In this document: positions 26,723-37,200 of the stretch, piece by piece
Numbering within the stretch: position 1 is the stretch's first letter
Layout of the letters: each line of letters opens with the position of its first letter
From: Balanoglossus misakiensis
Lineage: Eukaryota > Hemichordata
Direction of reading: 5' to 3'
Assembly (NCBI GenBank): GCA_040954595.2
Contig: CM082576.2
Location: 5,456,001 to 5,520,000, forward strand
Length of the DNA stretch: 64,000 bases
Notes under the pieces: model-generated
Databases searched by the model: none
The model's input: only the letters and a program-made list of their open reading frames with translations
Told to the model about the DNA's origin: nothing
Translations under genes and position numbers: made by a program

Positions 26723-29700
26723 TTAATGATGATGGTGGACTGACAGAATGAGTGGAGTTAGCGAGCCAACCACTAACGCCAACAGTTCAACCTTTGTGAA
26801 TCCTGGCTCTTTAATGTCCGTTCCATTTTCTTGGTCGGTCGCACCAGAAGCGTGTGAATGCCCCTGTGAAGCTATTTCGGGTAAAACATGGACAGTAGCT
26901 ACGTATAAAAATGTTCCCGCTGAAAACAACATTGCTACACCAGTGGCGTTGATTGTGTCCAAAGCTTCTTTTGTACCCTGGGAATTTAACAGAATAGAAA
27001 TTATTATGTGAATCCTCCTATGCACAAGCAAGTGTACATGCTTTTACCATATCCCTATCATGCCTCATATTTTATTATTGCCACTTGATTTTGAAAGGAT
27101 TCTGATGCCTCTGTAAGAAAGTTGAAGATTCAATTGCACAACACTACACCAGCCTTCAATTTTTTTTCATGGATCATTGTTGGTGAAAATTTAAAGTACA
27201 ATATAGTTCTAGGTCACTAAAAAGTGATTTAAATCAAGTTACCTGACTAAGACCCACATATGTGAGAATGGCCCCAATGGGAGCGGCCATGGAAAAAATA
27301 AGTAAATGCATTCGTATCCTGTTCCTCTGCAAGTTGTCATGTAAAAGGAAGGAAACCAGACCAAATGCGGCCGGTGCCTGGAAAGACAAAAAGGGTATTT
27401 TGGTGAACATCAACAAATTTTATAATTACAACATTAATATCACATGCCAAGCATGAAGACTGATTTCTTTCCCAAAGGGTGACTGGAAAGATGAAACTCA
27501 TTCTCAACAAGTGATAATAAACCCTGTCTTTGGAATTTGTTATGAAAATTAGTCTGAAGATACTTTGTTAGAATGGACAGACAGACACTCAGAATATGTG
27601 TTATAAACTTCAGTGAACATCTGATTAATTATTAAAAATCCAGCAAAATGATCGTTTTTACCTTGTGTAACATAATTGCAATGAATACAATCATTTCTAC
27701 ATCCGTTCTATTTGTTTTGGCAGCTGCACCCATGGCGATACCATCAGCTGTAAACAGATACACATCATTTTAATGAAGACATAATGCCATATGGAGACAT
27801 TCATATGCATCCGATTCAACATGGTGGTGATTTATCTGATCACAGATTAAATGAATCCAATAAATGCAGTACATCATGCATCATTCAAGAAATAATTGGG
27901 CAATTTAGCCCTAGGGTTTATCCAGATGTTCATTAGCGGTAGAATACGACTTAATTACCCACAGACAATCAAATTCCTGGAACTCAGAATGGTATCTGGC
28001 CTAAAAAGAAGTAAGCTAGGGAGGTTTGGGATCCCTTAGCCTGCTGATGAAAGACTCACTGTAACAGCCCATGTTGTCCTACGTACCTGCAGCGTGTACT
28101 ACTAATCCCAGAGTGGCTGTAATTTTACTTCTGCCTGTAGAATTATTCCTACCAGCAGTTTCAGCATCACCTATATCAAATGGACGTGATTTTTGTTAGA
28201 TGATACAAGAATTGCAATGCTCTCACGATTTGAATTTCATTTTTCTAAATGACTTCAGACATACTGAGCCTCGAATAATGGCCATTTTATAGGATGCAAC
28301 AGAGAGTAGAACAAGAAACTGTAGTTTGATACAAACAACAAGACGTTACAGCAACTGACCTGACTGGGAATGGAAGTGAGAACCACCGATTTGATCAACT
28401 AAGAGCATAAACACAAAGCCAATGACAAGAGCAAAGCCTATGTAGACATGCAGATCATCCTCAGAATGTTCATGCCCATGTTCATGTTCATGGCCATGAC
28501 CTATGACATCATTAGCAGCCTCTTCCACGCCTTCTTTGGCAATATGGTGATGGTCTGTTGAAGAGAGTTAGAAAATACCAACAATTCTCAATTGGTTAAA
28601 ATTAAAATATGGATAATACTTGGGAGGTGAGAAATCTATAAGTTCCACTCTACAAGTTCAGTATGTCTTTTGGAGACTGGGTATCTACACTTCATAAAAC
28701 AATGTCCAATGAACAACCGTGCTATCTTACCTGGTACATTTTCATACAAAGCATGGATACCCTCTGGTATAATCACAGCTAATGCAGTACCGACCAATAA
28801 ACCAGCACCAAGAACAGTTACAAGACGCAGTTTGTCCTTTGGGGGAAAATAAAGAGCAATGATTATACATCCACACACCTGTTGAACAACAAATTAAAAC
28901 TTAAGAAAATCTGTTTTCCAATGAGTCATCAATTTCCATATTGAATACTATTGAAGTAGAAATGGTGAAAAAGATATCATAGTGAAATTTAAATTTGTTT
29001 TTATCCAAAACAATTCACTAAAGATAAAGAATTCAGTAGTAGAACAGAATGTTTTGTTAATATTTTGTATATTTTTTTCTCCATGACTTACACCTTTACA
29101 ACAATTAAGTGCACTTGCTAAATCCTCTCAAAGCTTACAATTATGATGGACCACCCACTTTCTGTTCTTTAAAGCGTAAAATATAATCAGTGTCAAAAAT
29201 GTGGCAATGTGGTCACTGGACTGGTGAATTTCTTCAGATACTTTGGAAGAGTGGTTCATTTTATAAAAAACATTGCTCAAACTCAAATTTAATGAATGAA
29301 ATAAAAGTCTGATATTTTCTGTTTTTACATCGACCATTTTGATATTTTGATGTTTTATTTCTGATTTAAATTATTATCAACTGTATTCTTTGTGTCACAG
29401 TTGTTGGCGACATCTGGTGTAAGTGTGGCCTAATCTGTGTAAATGAATGAAAGCCTGATTTGAATACGGCGATTTTTTCCCCAGCAGTCTAACCAGCCTT
29501 ACAATATTAAATTGAACAAGGGCTAATCGATCGGAAACCGTGCAATTCTATGATTCTTACCCATCGACACCTATTTGTAATCGATGTTAATGTGTACGAT
29601 TTCCTTGAGAATCATGTCATCTGTACAGTTATTAAAATACATCATAATTCATATGGAAACTGACATGACATAACACTGACTGTGCGACAGACTTCATGTG

Positions 29701-29821
29701 CCACGTCTAAAAGCAGTCTACTCACGTCTGACAAGTTGCACGCCAGTGGTATCGAGCCAGCCAGGTAACAACCGATTAACATGGCAAGAGACAGAAGCAG
29801 CAGTCTGAAAAAATCATCCAT
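26723..29821 (-). CDS. SLC39A9: zinc transporter ZIP9 (SLC39 family member 9)
   Basis: Seven coding exons, in transcript order: 29726-29821, 28731-28836, 28360-28554, 28087-28170, 27662-27747, 27243-27377 and 26723-26977, giving 318 aa (human about 307). ZIP9 moves zinc into the cytosol from Golgi or plasma membranes; in vertebrates it is also reported as an androgen receptor. Visible features: N-terminal MDDF and membrane helix, [17 protein letters not shown], a cytoplasmic His-rich loop (HHH at 69-71, then [12 protein letters not shown]), the metal-site helix [12 protein letters not shown] (H158, D162), then [12 protein letters not shown] and a His-rich C-terminus (HHHH). The start is placed at MDDF by family comparison and a good Kozak context. 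An in-frame ATG 13 codons upstream could add [13 protein letters not shown]. The gene is head-to-head with ERH. Confidence 0.96.
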
Positions 29822-30041
29822 CGCTCCTCGTGTTTTCACAGATAATCGACGGAAAAACACAAGAAGTGGATCATGGATGTAGAGAAATAGGCATCCGTTC
29901 AGATCCGATCAGTATGTGTACAGCTGAGTTTCACCCCTGCGCGATGACCCTGCGTGTAACAATCCTTGAGGGCGCTATAATTCCCTGAACGCGTACCCCA
30001 TTGAAGAATAGAGTTTGTAGCTGTCGATCTTCGAAGTGAAA
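29822..30041. promoter_or_regulatory. bidirectional ERH/SLC39A9 promoter
   Basis: Only 220 bases separate the two divergent start codons, so both 5' UTRs and core promoters must overlap here. CpG is frequent from about 29.5 to 30.4 kb, while both gene bodies are CpG-poor. Sites GCGC and ACGCGT occur near 29970-29990. A TATAA stands at about 29975 but is not clearly placed for either gene. Human ERH and SLC39A9 are also head-to-head neighbours. Confidence 0.7.
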
Positions 30042-31392
30042 ATGGTAATATATTTTACGTTGGTCAATAGTTTTCGATGTTTTCTTGATGATTTTCATAT
30101 ATTCAAATGGACAATGATAGTTCAAGTAGATTTGACTTTGTGCTAATGGCCGATTTCAGACATTTTAGGGGTGTTGTGGTAGCTTGAAGCGCCATGCTCA
30201 AAATGTGTTGTCGGACTCGTGTGATACGCAACGCCGACTGTCTTGTTAATTTGGGCTTTCGATTTCTTAAGAGCAGGTTTTTCGGTACTGTTTTAAGGAA
30301 ATCAATACGTTTGACCGTGACGTGGCATTTTGGAGAATTCTGTCAATCGCCGAATCATGCAATGTGAATGTTAGGGGTCTGGATGAAATGTACATTACTT
30401 GCATGCAACTAAAGAATGTAATGGACATGACCTAAACATCATTGCGGGGGGGGGGGGGGGGGGGGGTTACAAAGTGGGATGGCTATTAGGCCTGCAATTC
30501 ACGTCGTCAAAGCTACAACACGCAATTTCAATGGGAAATTGTACATATTCTGATTAAATTTATAATTATTATAACGAAAACAACAGTGATTTAAAAAAAA
30601 TGGTATATTAAAGGAATATAACAATTAGCCTGATAGGTATGTACGTCTGACCTAACAGCTCACTGCCTTCCTTTCATTTGCAGTCACACACAATTTTATT
30701 GGTGCAGCCAGGCAAGAGGCCAGAGACAAGAACATACTCGGATTATGAGACTGTCAATGAATGCATGGAAGGTAGGTAACATTAGGGACAGACTGTGATT
30801 CGCAATTCACATTGAATCCTTGTGGTACAAAATGTCACTACTGCAAGCGGTTCAATCTTGTGAGTTTGGAGTTACAATGTACTGTTACAGTTCAACATGG
30901 TGACAAAAATATAATACAATGATTTAAAAACTCACACTTTGAAACTGCATATAGACAAGATCAAAACCCCATAAAATACACACATGTGTTTGTTATAATA
31001 CTACTCCCGATTCAGTGATATTCAAAGTACACCAATAAAATTCCATTCCAGGAGTGTGCAAGATATATGAGGAGCATCTGAAGAGAATGAACCCAAACAG
31101 TCCATCCATTACCTACGACATCAGCCAGTTGTTTGATTTCATTGACACACTTGCGGACCTCAGTTGTCTTGTGTAAGTACAAAAAAATTACCATGATCCA
31201 TGGTATAATCTTTTCTGCCAGTGCATTCACAACTGACGTTCTTTTGTATTTCTGGTCACAGTCAATTAAGTATAAGATGGTTTTTATGTTTATTGCAGTT
31301 ACCAAAAATCGACAAATTCATACAACCCGTACAACAAAGATTGGATCAAGGAGAAGATTTATGTTCTGCTGCGAAAACAGGCCGGCAAATGA
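30042..31392 (+). CDS. ERH: enhancer of rudimentary homolog
   Basis: Four coding exons: 30042-30044 (only the ATG, followed at once by GTAATA), 30684-30771, 31052-31172 and 31299-31392. The 101-aa product is nearly identical to human ERH (104 aa). It starts [10 protein letters not shown], continues with [10 protein letters not shown], the invariant [20 protein letters not shown], and [17 protein letters not shown], and ends QAGK; three residues are missing near the C-terminus. ERH is a small dimeric nuclear protein that binds RNA-processing and piRNA/splicing factors such as DGCR8, CIZ1 and Mmi1-type partners. Placing the ATG in its own exon is an inference from the clean acceptor before SHTILL and the ATG-GT junction upstream. 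It is the only ATG available that makes a normal start. The gene is convergent with GALNT. Confidence 0.96.
30446..30466 (+). repeat. uninterrupted run of 21 G in ERH intron 1
   Basis: Twenty-one consecutive G on the transcript strand, about 400 nt into the first ERH intron. Such runs form G-quadruplexes, are hypermutable, and their length is error-prone in sequencing. Confidence 0.9.
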
Positions 31393-31427
31393 CGTGGTTG
31401 TGCTCAAGATGAAAAGATGGAATCTGA

Positions 31428-31446
31428 GGGGGGGGGGGGGGGGGGG
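31428..31446 (+). repeat. run of 19 G in the ERH 3' UTR
   Basis: Nineteen consecutive G on the sense strand, starting 35 nt after the ERH stop codon and so expected to be present in mature mRNA. It could form an RNA G-quadruplex. Run length may be imprecise. Confidence 0.85.
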
Positions 31447-32333
31447 AGTTGCCATGTTCATGAAAACTTTTTAAAAATCATGTTCTGTTAAGTGTCCGGT
31501 ACCATTTTGCAAGGTAGCTCAATACTGGTAATTATGGGGAGATTAAGAATGCTATCACTTTCCAAAGGGTCTGTAACCTGTAAACCAGTACTGTTTTCCC
31601 GCAAGGCAGTATGTGTACCTGGCCTTAAATGAATGTTTGTACTGCCCTCATTGAGGAATACATGTAAACAGAGACACTATTTTGCACCTGATTTTTAAAA
31701 GAAAGTATTGACCTGTGGTACAGATTAGTAAGCATTGTACTCTTATTTTGATGTCAGAGAATAAGTAGTGTTCAGTAGAAAATTTCTGTTCAGGTACTAG
31801 TAGTTGTTTTATGTTGTGATTGTATTTGAAATGCCCATACAAATGTGAAATCGCAGTGCAGTGAGTTGAGTCATGTCTGTAGAAGATTGATGGGTTCGAA
31901 CACAGCTTTTAACAGCAAATATTTAACCAGCTTTTTATTTCTTGCAAATGAGATTTTCATGTCCCTTATATTCCTGTTAATTTTTCAAGTAAATTTCAAC
32001 ACTACTGACAGATTGGAGTCAATTGAAACTTTCAACTTTATTTCTGCATTGTATTTTTCAATATCTGTAAGTTTTTACTATTATTAAAGTCTGGTGATAA
32101 GTACTTGTGTTATGTAGAAGTCATAGTTGCGGAATGTGAACTTACGACTCCCATATCTGCTGAAACAATTGAATGATCCTTGTTCTTCAGTTGCATCAGG
32201 CGATTCTATTGTAATATTTAAGGGGTAAATGTTCACAGTGTGTAATAGTCAACAACTACATGTACATGAGTAATTTCATAGACTTATCTACAAATGTGCC
32301 TGAGATACAAGTGTAACCTATCAACCCATACAA

Positions 32334-32339
32334 AATAAA
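32334..32339 (+). terminator. candidate distal ERH poly(A) signal
   Basis: AATAAA on the plus strand about 940 bases after the ERH stop; a weaker ATTAAA lies earlier at 32083-32088. It faces the GALNT signal only about 45 bases away. Confidence 0.4.
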
Positions 32340-32384
32340 ACACATTCACACAGCGCCCTCATTGGACAAGAATCGCTTACTTTC

Positions 32385-32390
32385 TTTATT
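32385..32390 (-). terminator. candidate GALNT poly(A) signal
   Basis: On the minus strand the context is TGTGCAATAAAGAAAG, a good poly(A) hexamer, about 1.9 kb after the GALNT stop at 34277. The intervening 32391-34276 has no coding exon and is read as 3' UTR. Confidence 0.45.
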
Positions 32391-34276
32391 GCACACTAGC
32401 AGTTACATAACCAATATATACATAGAACTCTTCACAATAATCAATATTTCTGTACAATAAATTCTGGGCAACAGTACTCGTATTCTCACTCTCATTCTCA
32501 AAAACAAAATTATGAAAAAATTTATAATAAAATCATTCAGTACTGAAAAAAGGGCAACAATAAAAGGCAATACATGTTGAACATGCTCCAAAGGTAGAAA
32601 ATAACCCCCACACTTGAAAACCTAAGGCTGTCTTCATCAAAGGTTATTGGTTGCAAAGCTGACAGTTGCCAAAGGACTTTTGTTTTTACTGAAGTATAAT
32701 TACTGAAAACTGACTATGATGATGTCATAATGCTGGCTCCAGTTGATGTTACCACAGTGGGTATCAACATGTGGTAATTCTAATCGTTCACACAAAGGAT
32801 TCTTTTGAAAGTACACTGTAGACCGGTATATATAAGTTGGCAATGCCACAGAGGACAGACTTCATCAGGAAAAATACTGATTCACGTATTTATACAGCTA
32901 TGGTTTTCAACAACAGTGCATCACATTTTGGGTGATTAAACTTTTGTGCAAAATTATCTAAATTCTCAACTTTTTGTTAACTACATTTTCGTGTAATGAA
33001 AATTCTTAGACATGGAAATTTAAGCCCATGTTGATCTAAATGTGTAAATCATTGTGTAAAAATTTCAAAATACTGAAATGTGGAGTTAGGTACTAGAGCA
33101 GGGAGAATTAGTTACCATAGTTACAAATCTCAGAAATAATCTGAGGTGCCCTACAGCATTATTCTCACAATGCTGCATGGGTCACTGAAGGTTACAAAGC
33201 AAAGTAAGATACTAACATTCACTATTTCAAGGTTTTACAAAAAATAGAAAATGAAATCAAATTAGTACAAACACCGCCTGTCATTGCGTCCCAATTACTG
33301 TGTAGAAAATAAAGTTATGTACATTTTGTGTGGACCACAATAAAAATCACATAGATATCTGAGAAGTCTACTGGCAACTTGAAAAGTTGTAACAACATCT
33401 GGGATTGGATGCTCTTAGGATGGAAAGTAAGATGGGATCTGATTGGTTGTCACTGTTCTTGCCTTTGTGGGATTAGCAAAAGGGTAGCTTAAAAACAGAC
33501 ATTGACAGATAACAAGAATAGCATATCACATACTAAATAACTACGATAAAATTTCAGTTGGAGGGGGGCATAAGGCTAAACAGTTGCAGCTGGTTATAAA
33601 TTGACAGACAAAAAATTACATATTAAAATTTTCAGTTCTTGTAAAATCTTATGGATCCGTAAAAGTAGTTCTTACATAAAAAGAGGACTTGGCACGGGAG
33701 CCCTCTATGTTTGCACCTGCCTTTATAGTATCCTGGTACTTTGCATAATCTGTTGGCAGTCTAAAATATTTGTAATTTCTATTCAGTTTCTTCTAATTAA
33801 ACTCTGGGTTAATTTTTTGTACCTTCACTATATGCAGCTTAAAAAAAATTAAAAAGTGCACGGTTAAATTTCACTCCTAAATAAATTCTTAAATAATGCA
33901 CAAACTTTTAGTTAAAGTGCTCGAAAATTGTAGTACATGTACGCAGATATTTTCAATGGTGTAACTTTGTTACTTTTCTCAGTTGGACCTGCTGAGCTCA
34001 CCATTGTCATTAAGGCCAATATTGAATAATTACTCAAATAGGTCCTGATTGGCTATAAACAGCCATATCTGAACTACAGCTGTGTTTCAAACCAATTAAA
34101 ATAATCCTTGAATGATTTTGATGTGTGCAAATGTCAAGACTAAAAAGGGGAAAGTCGTACCTGAGCATAAAGGTAATAGTTTTAACATGGTTTGGCACTG
34201 TCAAACAACGGACAGAACATAAAAAAGACGAACGAAATAAAATCACATTGCATAATATAAAATATCGTACGAAAAA

Positions 34277-37200
34277 TCACAACTTGTGGAGGTCCCAAAG
34301 TTGCGAGTTTTGGTTCAAGTCACAGGTGGACACCACTAATCTATTCTGCACTCCCTTTGCAAGGTAACTGTCAAGGCACAGTCCTGTTGGCTGGTGCTTC
34401 AGCGCTTTGTCCTTAAAGGTCCATTTCTGTTTGACATCTGATCTATTGCACGGTGAGAGGAAGACTTTTGAACTCGGCCCATTGGATGAAACGGTCAGAC
34501 AAAATTCTTTGTGGCGCAGGTTAGACTGAGAAGTCAGAGCCCATTCCTTTTGAAATTAGAAAAAACGTAATTATAACATGATGATAAAACTAAAAGGTTA
34601 ACTTTATGTATTTCAAATTCGTCCAAAAACATGAACCTCCTTTTACTGGTTTGAAATGTTCCGATGGCGTACGGGGAAAAAAAACCCAGATAGGATAAGC
34701 TCTTTACCCGACAGCACTGTCACTACGATGCGACATACAGCAATAAGAAAGTGAACAGCAAATCAAGGCTTACGAATACTCACACAAGACCCATCACACA
34801 TAGAATCAACAAAAAGCAACTGATTTTAAGTCATCAGAAGATGCCAAAAGATAGATGCCAAAACTCTCAGCCATATACACACCTGATTGCCACCACTGCC
34901 ATGGCATTTGAAGAGCCCTAGAGGACCCATGCCATTGTTTTTAGCAGACAGACTATCAAGGCACATGTCGTCCTGTCTCACTTCGATAAAAGTTTTCTCA
35001 TCTGGAACTCTGGGAAGACAGAATCAAAATGGACGTAGGTGAGTGTCAACACACCTCTGAAATACTGAAATAAGTTCAAACTACTGTCTTCAGAAAATGC
35101 AACTAGTTCACCAATAAAATACAACCACAATATAATTGCTACATTTTTCCCCCCTTAACGGTTCCCAGATGGTCTTACTGTTAAATTTGTCACTGATAAG
35201 GGAGGCCACATTCAAATTTATGGCCACAACTATCTTTGAGACCTTGCAGCTAGCATGCACATGAATCATTGCAACTTCAGAAGCAGTTTTGGAATTTCCA
35301 AACAATGCTTTAATGTTCGTTTCATGGTCATGTGTAGACTTCAGGGAATCAACAATGGCATCTCAAGATGGTTCTTAAATTACAGGCTTCCATTAGACAT
35401 GTTACAGTTCTCAGATACTGTGTTACAGTTCAGTAACCAGACATGTTATAAAGCTATGCTGTCGTAGTTTCACAGCTGCTCACTTGGACCACTTTCACCT
35501 TGAATCTTACGATGAAAATGGAGCAATTCCCAAGAAAACAGGTTATCGAGTTTTTGAACACTTGCAAAGTTTGGCGAAACAGAATGAAAACAAGCACAGT
35601 CAAACAAATATTCAAACATCACTTTACTTACTTCAGTTCAGGATAGACTGTTTCTAAATACCATTTGAAAGACTTGCAGTTTAAACTCTCTCGTAATTTC
35701 TTCCTCTCTTCAATACTAGAAAGTCAAATACAAGACATGGAAGCATTAAGGGTATATTATTTCAAATTTATGACCAAACAATGCAACCAACACACTAGCA
35801 AGATTTAATTCTCTCCTCTGATTTTGATATTTTTTCAGTTGGCAAAATTGTACTTACTTGCCATACGGCTTTCCCTTGGCAGAAGGTCTGGCTGCATAAA
35901 AGTATTTCTTGTATTCATCCATCCACACCTCTGCTGTTCTTCTTGTATTTCTAAATACAAATATAAACAAACAAAACAAAACAAATTATTGTTCAACCTC
36001 CAGTGTATGCTGAAATACACAACTTATAAATCTTCCACATGGAATCTTGGGTATTCAAATGAGTTCCTTACTTGATGTATGTATTTGCATTGCCCTCTGG
36101 GAAAGTGTATGGATGCTTCTTGCGGAAAACATGTCCGACCCTGCTACACGGAATAATCTCCAGACTGCCACCGCACATCCAAGTGCGGAAAGATATTTCT
36201 GCAATAACAAACATCAACATTTATGTCACCATGTCCGTCATCACATCAAATTGACTCAGATGACCTAACCATACAACAGACACTCACCAAAATTTTCCCC
36301 TCCCCAGATATCCATCATGGTATCATATTGACCCAGGTGGTCAAACCATTCCTTATCAATCATGAACAAGCCTCCAGCAATCATTGGTGTTCTGAAATAA
36401 CAAAAAAGAAATCAAATAAAGAAAATGATTAGGTCATTTTAATCTACCAGTGCTTTTTTAATACCACTATGATGTAACACCAACTATGGGAATCTTTCCC
36501 CTGATTACAATTTGATGTCAACTTTAATTCCTGTATTTTTGACATTTTGAATGATGACAATCTCCAATCAATAATCATTACTAAGATAAAATACTGAGAG
36601 TAAACACGCTGTAATGAATTCTGCAAAATCAAACAATGGCATTTTTTGTAACATGATATCTTTCAAGTAACAGTGTAATGATTGCACAGACTGTAATATT
36701 TGAACTTTCATGTTTCCAAAGACCAGACCAACAGCTGTGCATAGGCTGAGCAAACATTGTTGAAAATACTGTAGAGACCAGTTGTATCACTAGAAATTAC
36801 ATGTATGATTGATGTGGGGGTTTTTAATATTCTTTATAAACATTTTCCACAAAAAAACATTATGTTCATTAACATTAAAATGGAAGATAGGAATATAAAA
36901 ACATTGACGGTAAAATGGATACAAAGTACTATAATTGGAGTTGATTATGTAATGTCAGCCATCCTGATGAGAATGGTAATGACAGTTCAAAAAGCAATGG
37001 CCTAATTATGTTGTTGACTTAATAATTTACAAATGGTCATTGTATTACATTACGATTACATGTAATGTATATTTTATGGAGCAGTTCTACTTGTTTAACA
37101 GGGAAGGCTGTGGGAACCACACTGCCAATGTTCAGAGAGCAACACAGTGTTACCTTTGACCCCCAAGATCCTCTACACTCCTCTTTTCTGATATGGAAGA

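Larger units (their letters stand above)
31393..32360 (+). other. probable ERH 3' UTR
   Basis: No coding exon is seen between the ERH stop and the candidate poly(A) signals ATTAAA at 32083-32088 and AATAAA at 32334-32339. Beyond 32360 the opposite strand is best read as GALNT 3' UTR. Confidence 0.4.

Noticed and set aside
31133-31474. 113-codon plus-strand frame over ERH exon 4
   Set aside because: It is the wrong frame across a real ERH intron and exon and runs into the poly-G tract.
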